From Plectosphaerella cucumerina (lineage: Eukaryota > Ascomycota > Sordariomycetes > Glomerellales > Plectosphaerellaceae), in NCBI GenBank assembly GCA_020746995.1, contig JAGPXD010000003.1, positions 1,798,001 through 1,862,000 on the forward strand: 64,000 bases of DNA, read 5' to 3'. A model generated the notes under the pieces. That model ran no database searches and was not told the DNA's origin. It saw only the letters and a program-made list of their open reading frames with translations. Within the stretch, counting starts at the first letter, position 1. Each line of letters begins with the position of its first letter. Shown piece by piece: positions 1 to 10,340 of this stretch. The position numbers and the translations under genes were made by a program.

Positions 1-190
1 TCTGTGTTGGCGTAGCAGTGGGTGTCGTCTCTGCCTCCTCCTCCTCAGCGGTGGGTGTAGCCGTAGCCTCGGCAGTGTTCTGGTCCTCGTTGTCGTTGTT
101 GTTGTTGTTGCCTTGGGCCAGCGTGGTGGTGGTGAAGACAGCGACTGCTGCCAGGGCTGAGCGCCTCGCAGACAAGCGAAGGCGCACCAT
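1..190 (-). CDS. Secreted low-complexity protein, N-terminal part (cut by window edge)
   Basis: An open frame starts with ATG at 190 (reverse strand) and stays open for 63 codons to the left edge, so only the N-terminus is visible. It begins MVRLRLSARRSALAAVAV, then a short hydrophobic/Thr stretch ending TTLAQG: a basic n-region, a hydrophobic core and a plausible cleavage site near residue 24-25. What follows is low complexity: a run of Asn encoded by a GTT/TTG repeat at 88-110 (plus strand), then Glu-, Thr- and Pro-rich sequence. This looks like a fungal cell-surface or secreted protein (for example a mucin-like or GPI-anchored type), but no family can be named from 63 residues. It is transcribed divergently from FCF1, about 1.3 kb away. 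The signal-peptide reading is an inference from composition; the ATG context (reverse strand, AACCATGG) is good. Confidence 0.6.
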   Translation of the reverse strand, partial: MVRLRLSARRSALAAVAVFTTTTLAQGNNNNNDNEDQNTAEATATPTAEEEEAETTPTATPTQ

Positions 191-1503
191 GGTTGATGTC
201 GGACGATGAAAACGAATGATCGGTGATGTATGCGGAATTGTAAGACTGCCGGGACGGAGTCGAGCAGAATCGGAAATGGGGGCGCCCTGGTGTCGTTGCA
301 CGAGAAGGGTGCCACGCAGCAGAGTGTGCTTGCTGCTGTACACACTGGTCGGTCGGTCGGCGTCGGGCGCGGGATATCGCGTCGCGACAGAGAGAGCCCT
401 GTGGGTGGTTCAAAAGATGGCGAGGCGAATGGCAAAAAGGACGTGAAAGAGAGAAGAAGATGCGCCGAGGGAGCTGACAGCTAGATCATCCAGTGTCGTT
501 GGCCTGTCGCTGGACAATATGCTGTCGGGGGTTAGTGGTGGGATGGTGCAAAAAGCAGACAGCCGGGCGGGATGGGAAGTTCGGGTTTGGGTCGGGTGGT
601 TCCTGTCTTCGGGGGGTGCCCAGCCGTGGGAGGGAAAAGGGGGGGCGTGAGAGTGCCCTGCGACAAAGCAAAGAGACCGGCGTCCCCCAGGGAAAGGGGC
701 AAAGTCTGCCCTGGCATTAGGTGCTGGCCCAGTGTCGACCGTCCGCCCGGAACACTGTGCCATAGCACCAACGCGCGCGCCAGGAAAGGCCGGATGGACT
801 TTAGCCACACTGTGTTCGTATTGGCGGGCATGCCAGTGATCTCCCTCATCCACTCCCTAAATAGCCCGGGCGGGCAGGATCACTCAGCCCGCCAGCCCGA
901 CTTGGACACGCTCCCTCGCCTTGGCCAGGAATGTGTGACCATCCATCCTGTTGCCCGGGAATGCACGAGGTCGTCATGCCCATCCGGAGAGAAAATGGAC
1001 GATATGGACTTTGCACATCGAGCGACAGACTGCCTCGCGAACCATGCACGATGAGCAACGACCAGGGGGAGGACTCGGAGTCCCGCTAAATACGGTTCCA
1101 AGACTTTCATCCCCGGTGCTTCATTTTCCGTGCCGCGATTTCCAGGGTCCGCCAAATGCAACGCGACGGACGGCCAAGGGACCGCCGGTGCCACTCTGCC
1201 AGTCGATTTACCCAACGGCGGGTGTAGCGAGCATGGACGTCCTCATCGCCGGCCATTGGTCGAGATCAGGTACATGCTCCACTACACCCCGCCGGTTCAG
1301 CCTTGTCTGCCAGCCTCGTCGACTTTTTTTCCATTGCCATCACGACCATAGCGACATCATCAGCTTGCCTGTGCGACAACCACGCTAAGACTCGAACACA
1401 CACGCAGACTCGAGCTTCGACCGACAAGACGCTGCGATAGTTGTTTCTGCCCGATCAGAAGCAGCCGAAAACCCCCACCCCGTCTTCCATCTCCACCGCC
1501 ACC
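191..1503. other. Intergenic region, divergent promoters (secreted protein / FCF1)
   Basis: This 1.3 kb stretch separates two divergently transcribed genes. I see no conserved open frame, tRNA or repeat. The last ~200 bases before FCF1 are pyrimidine-rich on the plus strand (CT tracts, CACC-rich), as expected for a fungal transcript leader. Confidence 0.6.
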
Positions 1504-2494
1504 ATGGGTGTCCAGAAGAAGACTCGCAAGTTTGCTGAAGTCAGTCTCTTTCCGCCCCTTCACCTATTCGACAAGCTCTAACAATTGATTTCCAGGTCAA
1601 GCGTGTCATCGGCAAGCGGGACGGTCGTCGCAAGGAGAATATCAAGAAGAACGAGGAGGCCCAGGCTGCCGCCAACAAGAAGTCTGGTCCCGATGGCGAA
1701 CTCATTCGCGAAGTCCCACAGATGCCGTCGCAGATGTTCGATCAAGCAAACTTGGCAATGACTCCGCCATACTCTGTGCTGGTCGACACGTCATTCCTGA
1801 ACAGCAAGGCACCTCGATCTCGCATACGGGTCTCCAAGCTAACGGAACAACCTAGGGACGGTCCAGATGAAGCTGTCGCTGCTGGAAACGTTGATGGACA
1901 CGCTGTACGCCACGTGTATCCCCGTCATCACGGACTGTACGTACACCGATCGATGCCCCTTTCTGTGAGAACTAAGCTGACCACTCTACGCAGGCGTCAT
2001 GGTACCTATCCCAGCGAATTCCCGACATGATCTGATCTAACGAACCGAAACAGGCCGAGCTTGAGAAGCTGGGACCCAAGTACACGATAGCGAGACGTGT
2101 GGCTAAGGACGAGCGATGGGAGAGGATGAAGTGCCAGCACAAGGGAGTACGTTATACCCGGGAGGGAGCAATGCCCGCGCGCATTCTGGCTACGATGCTG
2201 ACGGATACAAGGTGTACGCAGATGACTGCCTCGTGACGAGGGTCAAGGAGAACCCGGTACGTGTTTGGTCTGGACCCGAACCGCTTTGCTCGCCACTAAC
2301 TTCCACAGGTCTATATTGTGGCGACTCAGGACAAGGAGCTTCAGAGGCGCCTGCGCCGCATCCCAGGTACGTGATGTCCAGCAGAGATCTAGGTGGAAGC
2401 GAGTGGCTAACATGCTCCTCGCACAGGTGTCCCCATCCTCAAGGTTGGCAGGGGCAAATACTTCATCGAGAGGCTCCCCGGCGCTCTGGAGTAA
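1504..2494 (+). CDS. FCF1: rRNA-processing protein Fcf1/Utp24 (PIN-domain endonuclease)
   Basis: Fcf1/Utp24 is the PIN-domain endonuclease of the nucleolar SSU processome that acts in cleavage of pre-18S rRNA at sites A1/A2. Eight coding exons rebuild a 198-residue protein (yeast 189): 1504-1539, 1596-1803, 1856-1936, 1994-2001, 2054-2146, 2212-2256, 2309-2366, 2427-2494. Diagnostic strings are the start MGVQKKTRKFA, REVPQMPSQMF, VLVDTSFLN (acidic PIN residue D76), ITDCVMAELEKLG (E113), YADDCLV (D146/D147) and the end RGKYFIERLPGALE. All frames close across the junctions. Intron 2 (1804-1855) only works as a GC-AG intron, and exon 4 is 8 nt long. The start has the context CCACCATGG. Rrp9, another SSU processome component, is encoded 19 kb away. 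Identification is firm; the splicing of exons 2-4 is inferred from frame and family conservation. Confidence 0.94.
1804..1855 (+). other. GC-AG intron in FCF1
   Basis: The donor reads A|GCAAGG and the acceptor CCTAG, with a branch-like GCTAAC about 14 nt before the end. Only this cut restores FLN-R-TVQ in phase 1. No GT donor nearby gives an open frame that also keeps the conserved TVQ segment. GC-AG introns are a known minor U2 class whose donor usually starts GCAAG. Confidence 0.7.
1994..2001 (+). other. 8-nt internal micro-exon of FCF1
   Basis: The eight bases between introns 1937-1993 and 2002-2053 finish the Cys codon begun in exon 3 and add Val-Met. This gives the conserved ITDC-VM-AELEKLG string in frame. 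Both flanking introns have GTAC donors and CAG acceptors. Skipping it would shift the frame and destroy the PIN domain. Confidence 0.75.
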
Positions 2495-4980
2495 GATGCG
2501 CAAACTCTTGTTCATATGCCTGTTTTGCAAGAGATTGTCAAGACCCGGCTTCACGGTTGTGCTTTTCAGGAGTTTGGCGCATGTCCGGTCTGGAGGGCAC
2601 TTTTCTTGGGTGTGGCCTTCGCCCACTCTCTGCATGGCTCATGTCGACAACTCCTTCGAGGAAGAGCGATAATGTCGCAAACAACATCGGCAGCGGAGGA
2701 TCGGCGGTCTTTGGAGAGAAATATAAGACGAGACGGATCACACGAAGGTCACGCGCTGCATCAAGGGGCAGGATTACATCGGCGTTCTGGGATATTCAAA
2801 AGCAAATCGGCGAGATTACCAGACATCCATGAGTCGATCGCCATTCGTTCCCCGGCGATCGTTGCCCCTGCCGTGCTCATCTACTGCAAACGCTGCAACC
2901 GCTTATCAGGGACAACTTGGGGCAAAGAGCACCATGCATGACTTCCAAGCTCGCCTTGGACGTCATGCGCCCCGATAAGAAGCGGCCCTCGTCCCGCCAC
3001 GCTCAGCTCCCGTAATATTCACCCTGACCGCCCGGGCCGTTATCAATCAACATTCCCCCGAGCTAGCCGGCGCCGGGGCATGCATGTTGTAGTATCCGGA
3101 AGCCGGCATGAACGTCCCGAGATCGACCACCATCGCGCGCCTGCATCCAGATGGCGAACGCGAACGACGCCGCCGCTGATAAGGAAAACGCGGAGCCGAG
3201 CATGGCCCCTTGCCCGCTCGTTTTCCACAGCCTTCCTGAAGAGGCAAGTAGAAGGAACGCATCCAGTGGAGAACGAGACCTTCCAGAAGGGTGCGATGGG
3301 GTTACTGATAGGATCTGGTGTATGCGGAGGACGCCGCTCCTTTGATGTTCTCGATGCTGCCTGTTTGCGATTGAGCACGCAATGCGCGGTTGTCGGCGGG
3401 CTTCAATTCGCTTGGTGAGAGGCTCGGCCCGCTAGCTGCTGCCCCCCTGAGTCGCTGATATCGGGGTTCCGTCGACCCCGAGGCTTGGCTATCAGCAATG
3501 CCAGATGGGGAAGAACAATGCCATGATGACGGGCAGCTTGAGCCTTGTCCAAAGGCCTTCCTGCTGACAGCAACCCTGATGGCCTGGTGTGTCAGGTCTG
3601 GATGCGGCTCCATGCGGCTCAATGCCTTGGCCGGCCTCGAGTGCTCTCTGGGCGATAGCGGTCGGCACCGCTCGCTATCATCCGGGTTCTCACCGGAGGA
3701 GCAAGTACCTGGTCCGACAGAGAGCACCATCAAGTGAGGGGCAGCGATTCATGGTATCAGTGCGCTATACTTGAGACTTTGCTCAGACATGGACTGCTCG
3801 TGACCACTTGACCACCCTGCAAACAGCCCGGCGCTCTGCCGTCAAGCGTGCTACCGTGGCGCCACGCTTGCTTTCTTATCGCCCGATGGCCAAGAGCTCC
3901 AACTTCCCCTTGGCTTGGCCCAACAAAAAACCAACGGCCCACGATCCCCACGTCTCCGGATTCCAGCAGCTCAGGCCGAGGATCGTGGAGTTGCGCTTCC
4001 CCGCGATTTCCATGCGTTTGTAAGTGCTGTGACTATTCCGGTTGCACAGGAAGGTACCGGTAGTAGAGCCCAGCGCGCAGCGCGCAGCGAGGAACAGTCC
4101 GGGGAAGGGACGTCAGAGGCTGACCAATGACAGCGCGAGCGCAAACCTCCGCGGAGATGCTCGAATCGTCCCGTGTCAGCAGCCAGCCGGCCGATGCCAC
4201 CCTCCTCCCAGCTGAGCTGGAGCTTCGCCAGAGGCTCAAGCCATGACGGCATCTGCCACGACAGGCGACTGGCTCGGGGTGGCTGTTGTACGTAATGGGG
4301 GGCGCAAAGGCAGTGTAACGACCATGGTCGATCTTCCGAGACGGGTAGGCGCAGGTTGTCAAGGACGAGGAAAGATAAGAGAGTGATCGACATCAACAGG
4401 CTGCTGCTTGCTCCCACCGTGCTGCTGGTTCGGTGACAAGCGCCAGACCGACCGACCGGCCCAGCCGGCCAGGGGGGGGCGCCAGGCGAGCACCGAGCGG
4501 TGATGATGTCGGGTCTGCCCCCTCGCACGCGCTCTGTCCCGGCAAGGGGTCCAGCCGCGAGACTCGGTCAGCGATGGCGTGCTCCGATGTGGCTCTGTGA
4601 TCAGCGCTTGACGCTCGTTGGGGAAGGCAACAAGCTGTGAGGCCGACCAGGGTCTCGGGTTTGCGGTCAAACGGTCTGGATTTCCAGTCCACGTCTGCAA
4701 AGTTTCGAGGTACAGCAGCTCAGGCTGACCGCTGCAGTAAGGCGAGAGGGGACCAGCATGATGATGTGACTTGACGGGTGGGTTCCGGGGCCCGGCGCCG
4801 TTACCGTCACCCGGTGCGGTGCGTGGCCGGCTCCTCCTCCACGCGGAGGAGCGCAAAAGCGGATAAGTCGAGAGTGATCACGCGGCAAGCAGTGCAATGT
4901 AACGATGCACCCCGACGGGGCGGGCGCTGTGGCGGCGCGAGCGTCATGGGATATTGCGAGCTTGCAGGCCCGGCTCTTCT

Positions 4981-5014
4981 TGTGTCTGTGCCTGTGCCTG
5001 TGCCTGTGCCTGTT
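4981..5014. repeat. Hexanucleotide microsatellite (TGTGCC)n
   Basis: About five copies of TGTGCC/TGTGTC in a row within the gene-poor region; no coding context. Confidence 0.8.
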
Positions 5015-7449
5015 GGTCTTTGTCTCTTTGGGGGCGGGTAGGCGACGACGACACATCACATCGTGGGCGGGGGGTGTCCGCGCCGAGCCATTCCCCCATC
5101 GTGGCCCAATATGACGATAAATTGCGAGCATGCAGACCCCGCGGAGCTATCTCCATCGGCGTGACCAGCTTTTTCTGGCGGGCGGACGTCGCACCGCCTT
5201 TCAGAGTCTCGGTATGTTCTAGAATATATGCGGGCTGGTGGTAAGAGGGAGGGGTTGACACCTGCTAGTACTGGGGTGCTCCTCCATGTTCCATGTCCTC
5301 TCCACCTGTGCCTGCCAGGACAAGACGAGGGTTGCGTTTGCTATATGCAGGCAGTGGGCAATGGGGCATGGTGGAGGAGGTGGAGGAGGTGGGTTCAAGG
5401 AAGTTTTTCAACGCCTCGATGTGGCGGAGAGCGGCGTGATGGAGGGTGGTGGTCTTGGTGGTCTTGAATCGGCAACGGCCGTGTTATCTGATGGACATTC
5501 AATTTGCGAGATGGCAGACACTGACGAAATCGAATTTCTGATTCCTCCTCTCTCTTCCAGTCATTGTCCGGTGCTGAGAGAGTCGAGGCTCAGCCACCCG
5601 GAAGATAACCGGGGTTCGGATGCAGGGATCAAGGGTGAGGTCGACGTGCTAGCCAAAGTCGAAAGTCAGATGATCGTGGAGCCGTATGAGACGACGGGGG
5701 GCACCTTCGGTTTTGAGCGGGCCACGAGTTCGCTTGGAGGCGCGCTGGCGGAAATAGAAGTGCAGATGCCCACCGAGGAAATGGGGGCAGACGAGCACGA
5801 GGTGACGCGAGAGGGCATGACATTGATGCCATCCTTGGGGGTTGTTTGAAGGGAGACCGGGTTGGCTGGGATAGAGGCATGTTCAAGGCAATGGCATCAA
5901 GAGTGAAAGAGATAGGAGGCGTGCTGCGAGACAAATGCCGGCCTCGAGACGAGGCAATCGAAGGCGGTGCTTCCAATGGCTCTCTGCTCTGCATCAGTTG
6001 GTGCAATGCCAGTGTGAAGCAAGACTGGAGGTTCGGCCTGAAGGCTGGAGGTCGAGTTGCACGGCGGTCGGCTGTGTGCAGGAACAGAACCCTAGCACTG
6101 GGGCCAGGGCCAGGGCCGGGGCAAGGGTCAGGGTGTTTGCTGCTGCTGGTCTGCCTGGATGGCCGACGGCCCCGGATCGGATGCGGAGGAGGATCGGTGT
6201 CAAGGGCCTTGGCAGGTCAAGGGGGGCCGCAGAGGGCAGGCGGAGAGGGCGCTGAAGAGATAAGGAAAAATTTTCGCGACTCGACTGTATCGTTCCCAGC
6301 GTCCCTCGACAGGGAGTGTGAGAATGGCAGGGCAGGGGCAGAAGTGCATTGAGGAGAGGAGGCCGGTCCGGCCTGGTCTTGGTCTGGTGACGAGGCCGGT
6401 GCTATTGGGCTCGACCAACCCAGAGGCGCGCTTTTACCTAATGTCGGGGTTGGACTCGGGCGGTCCTCGCCGGCGGCGCAGATGAAGGCACGCCTTGGAG
6501 GCCGATGGGGTTGTTGTTTGTACGTACAACTTGAAGAACTTGCTGTTCCTTGGGAAGAACTGGGACTGGGACGGACGAGGCCGGCCGGCCGTCTGCGCGG
6601 AAGCCGGTGGAAACGGGCATTGCACCGGGGTGGGCTTGGACTGCCTGAACGGGGATCGAGCAAATCGTGGATGGACACTGGACACTGGACAGCCAGGGCA
6701 GCAGGGCAGAGGACGGGCAGGCTGGTGTCGTCTGTTTTGTCTGTGTCCACTCATGGGGCCACGGGCTTGCATCATGGCTGCCCATGTGCGCGTGTGCTGG
6801 CCTGGCACAGGGGGAGGAGTCGGCACTGGGCTAGGGATTTGCTCTTTCAGGGAAGGGGTGGAGGGGGGGCTTGGGGGGGTCAGAGGAGCCGAGCCGGGGG
6901 GCACGCTGGAGGGGGGGGGCACGCCGCACGACCAATGTGTTAATAACAGGGGCGGCGGGTGATTGGGGGAGGTCGATTCTGTGATTTTCTCAATGTGTAA
7001 AGTCATGGCAGGCGTGGACCACGACTTGACGGAGACCACGAGGGTGCCGCGACGGAGATGCTCGAGAGGGGCGAAGACGGGGGAGGCTTCCGGCCAGAGA
7101 ATAAAGAGTTTGATGGGCCTTCCTCTCGTCTTCTAAGCTGCCTTGCATGCCTTGCCTTGCCTCGCGAAGACGAGACGACGACCTGATTCTCAAACTACAG
7201 ATTGACTCGACGGGCAGGCACATTGACGACCCCTTCAAATCCAAGGTCGCTGCTTCCCTATCTATCAGATCGGACATCCCCCTCAACCCCCCCAAACCCC
7301 CCTTCCGTCGACCGGCTCCCGGGAAGGCGCCGCCCAAGGGAACCTGCCTCCTGTCACTCGGAGACCGGGCAGGCACGATATCTAGCCTCAGATCGCGCCA
7401 TCGCACCCAAAGCCAACGCAGTGCACCAACACCCTCGACTCTACCTTCC

Positions 7450-7472
7450 TGATAACCGGGATTTCTTTATCA
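7450..7472. promoter_or_regulatory. Inverted pair of GATA-factor (HGATAR) sites upstream of nmr1
   Basis: TGATAA at 7450-7455 faces TTATCA at 7467-7472, an inverted pair spaced 11 nt apart. Further HGATAR cores occur at 7575-7580 and 7731-7736 (reverse strand), 8196-8202 (CGATAAG) and 8527-8533 (AGATAAG). AreA/NIT2-type GATA activators bind HGATAR, often as pairs, and Nmr proteins inhibit those activators. Binding here is inference from sequence only. Confidence 0.4.
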
Positions 7473-8960
7473 GCTCGGACTCTCATCTCGCGCCAGTCGT
7501 GCCTTCCCAACGACCGACCTCCCATCTGAGCAATTTCCCCATCCAATCTGGAATCTCATCTCCTCCGATTCGACTTATCGCCCGCCACCACACACCGGCT
7601 TTCTTAGGCACGCTCAGCGGATGTTGCAGCCCATTGGACACCTAGACCTCCCCTCCCACCCCTCCTACCCTCGTCATCAGACCGTCGTCCCGGCAGCCCA
7701 GTTTCCCAAACCCCGGAAACCGAACGGCCGTTATCGCCTTTCCCTTCAGCCTTTCACCAGCTGCATCGACGAATACGATCTTGTGGTGTAAGCTGCCTGC
7801 CTGCCGACAGACAGACAGACAAGCCATCCAGCCGGCTCAAAACGCCCCTGACAAAACAGCCGGCCGCCGGTTGACAGCTCCATCCACCAACACCCGACCC
7901 CGATTACTTAGGCGCTTCTCCTCCCCCGGTCACGACAGCTTCCAGAACAAGGAGCCCCGTTCCGACCTCAGAAACTCCCCTTCCCCCCTCTTTCCTTTTG
8001 CCTGCCTGCCCCTCCAAACCCCGGATTTCCCGATCGACTTGTCGTCCTGCTGTGACCCCTCTCCCAGGGTTGTCCAGCTTCCTCATTCCTCGTCGACCAC
8101 AGTCACACCCAGTCGCGCCATATCTTGGCTCGCCAGGGGCCACCACCCCGCCATCAGCAACACCCCTTCTTTGCGAACCTTGGCCTGGGCACGCACGATA
8201 AGCACCTCGCGCCTGTCTCTCCTCCGTCCTGGTCATAAGTATCGCCCCCTTCGGCCCGGCCGGCAGCAGCAAAGCACCTCGATCCAACTCGCCGCAGACC
8301 CAACACCTCGACCAGCAGGACGACACCCTTGTCACTTTCCTGTACACCCAAAACCCGGACGGCTCTGTCCTGTCCTGTCCCTTGTGGTTGCGACTGCATC
8401 TCCGCCTGCATTGCGCCGCCTCCTGCTGCCCGCCGCCTCTTCCCCTTTCCCCTTGCGTCGCGTTGCATAACGTCGCTATCTCTCCGTGGCACCGTGCCGT
8501 ACCCGTACCGTACCTGCCCGGGCAAGAGATAAGCCCGTCGGCGACCATTCATAGGTCGGCCCCATCCCCTGGTAGCAAGAAAGAGAGACAGGAGAGCCCT
8601 GTCCGCCCGGACCTGAAAGTCGGATCGCCCATGGTCTGGACATAGCCGTTTTCGGGCCCTCTTTCTCCACACCACGATTTCACTTACACCATCGAATCCG
8701 GGGAACAGCGGGGACTTGCCCAAACAACTCGAGCAAATCCTTTTCGCGCACTCGCGTCATTGTTTGCGCTCTTTCGCAAAATTCCCGTCCCTCCTCCCTC
8801 TTGAGTCTTAACGGACCCTCCCTTCGCCTTGGGTTCTCTCCCTCTTTTCTTTTTGCCCCTCTTCCCTCTCACTCGCTCAACCACTCGCCCTGTCCCCGTT
8901 TCCATCCCCAAGTCCAGTCCCCTCTCTCGTCGCTCGGTGCCGAGTCTCCGAGCCCGTTAG

Positions 8961-10340
8961 ATGGTGACCCTCATGCCTTCTCAAATCACCGGGGTCGGCA
9001 TTCCCATCCGCCCCGCTAATCGACAGTTGGATCAGCACCGCGACCAGGCCACCGAGTTTAACAAGACGCACAAGCACTCGCGGTCGTCATACTCCGAGTC
9101 CTCGTCGCTGGTCTCGCGCAACAACTCACTGACTTTCCGCCCCGCCAAACGCTCCATGCCGTCCCCGAACAAGACCATTGCCGTCATCAACGCAGCCGGT
9201 CGTCAGGCTGCCTCGTTCATCAGGGTCGCCACCGCCGTCGGCTATCACGTCCGCGCCCAGCTGCGCAACCTCGAAGGCGTCGTCGCCACCGAGGTCAGCT
9301 CAAATCCGAACGTCACCGTCCTCGTCGGCGAGCTCTACCTGCGTCACAAGCCCACCCCGGACAACCGTGACGTGACCAAGAATGGTCCCATCACCGGCCT
9401 CGGCGTGAACCATGAGCTGATCCGGGACCTCTTCCGAGGCACCCAGCTCGCCTTCATCAACACCACCTTCTATGGCGACGAGTTCCAGATTGGCAAGGCA
9501 CTTGCCGACGCCGCCAAGAGTGCCGGCATCCAGCACTACATCTACTCGTCAATGCCTGACCACTCGGCCTACAACCCCAGCTGGCCCTCGCTGCCGTTGT
9601 GGTCGTCCAAGCACCAGGTCGAGGAGTACATCCGCACCCTTGACCTACCTGCCACCTTTGTCTACACCGGCATCTACAACAACAACTTCACGTCGCTGCT
9701 GTATCCCCTCTTCTGCATGGAGCTCCAGGAAGACGGCTCCTTCCGCTGGCAGGCGCCGTTCCACGAAAACGTCAAGCTGCCCTGGCTCGACGCCGAGCAC
9801 GACATTGGCCCTGCCATCCTCCAGCTCATCAAGGACGGTGTGGCCAAGTGGAGGGGCAAGCGAGTCTCGCTTGCTTGGGAGGCGCTGACACCCATCGAGG
9901 CCTGCAAGGCCTTCTCAAGAGGCGTTGGTCGGCCAGTCAAGTACGTGCGCGGTCCTATCGAGGTCAAGGTCAAGATCCCCACTGGGTACCGGGAGCAACT
10001 GGTCGCCCTCGAGAAGCTCTGGGACCCCACGAACAAGGACCCCAAGAAGCAGCCGCCATACTTCGGCGATGTCGACCTCGAGGACACCTATCCCGAACAG
10101 TCCATGGCTCTGTGGGAAGGACCCAGGGGCCTGGAGGAGTACGCCCGCGAGGTCTTCGCCCTCGAGGAGCAAGCCAACGGGATGACGTGGATGCTGGAAG
10201 ATGAAGAGGAAGTTGTTGGTGCCTCCGAACACGAGCACGAGCACGAACAGGAACAGGACGATGAAGAGGAGGAAGATGATGAAGACGAAGGTCTCCTCAT
10301 GAAGGGCAGGAAGCGCGACGAGGAGGAGTGGCTTGCGTAA
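8961..10340 (+). CDS. nmr1: Nitrogen metabolite repression regulator (NmrA/Nmr1 family)
   Basis: Nmr proteins are catalytically dead short-chain-dehydrogenase-like Rossmann proteins that bind the C-terminus of the GATA activator AreA/NIT2 when ammonium or glutamine is plentiful and block nitrogen-catabolic genes. The single exon encodes 459 residues. The Rossmann start NKTIAVINAAGRQAASFIRV lies at 70-89 and gives the dinucleotide-binding glycine motif. INTTFYGDE, HYIYSSMPDHS and GIYNNNFTSLLYPLF follow, all strongly Nmr-like. The protein ends with EEYAREVF..LEEQANGMTWML plus an acidic Glu/Asp/His-rich tail of about 50 residues. Residues 1-65 are a Ser-rich extension; an internal ATG at 9156 (M66) would give the compact form. 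The long pyrimidine-rich leader carries several GATA-factor sites. AATAAA follows at 10502. Family call is firm; the start is the main uncertainty. Confidence 0.9.
   Translation: MVTLMPSQITGVGIPIRPANRQLDQHRDQATEFNKTHKHSRSSYSESSSLVSRNNSLTFRPAKRSMPSPNKTIAVINAAGRQAASFIRVATAVGYHVRAQLRNLEGVVATEVSSNPNVTVLVGELYLRHKPTPDNRDVTKNGPITGLGVNHELIRDLFRGTQLAFINTTFYGDEFQIGKALADAAKSAGIQHYIYSSMPDHSAYNPSWPSLPLWSSKHQVEEYIRTLDLPATFVYTGIYNNNFTSLLYPLFCMELQEDGSFRWQAPFHENVKLPWLDAEHDIGPAILQLIKDGVAKWRGKRVSLAWEALTPIEACKAFSRGVGRPVKYVRGPIEVKVKIPTGYREQLVALEKLWDPTNKDPKKQPPYFGDVDLEDTYPEQSMALWEGPRGLEEYAREVFALEEQANGMTWMLEDEEEVVGASEHEHEHEQEQDDEEEEDDEDEGLLMKGRKRDEEEWLA

Larger units (their letters stand above)
2495..8960. other. 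Long gene-poor region between FCF1 and nmr1
   Basis: I find no supportable protein gene in about 6.4 kb. Open frames here are short, overlap on both strands and resemble no family I know. Base composition changes along it: 5.3-7.0 kb is G-rich on the plus strand with many G-runs (for example 6100-6133 and 6855-6920), while about 7.15-8.96 kb is strongly C/T-rich. The latter part is most likely promoter and long 5' leader of nmr1. A small hexanucleotide microsatellite lies at 4981-5014. A non-coding transcript or an unrecognised spliced gene cannot be excluded. Confidence 0.55.

Noticed and set aside
1340..1355. ACGACCATA string resembling the start of fungal 5S rRNA
   Set aside because: The following bases do not match 5S rRNA and no internal control region is present.
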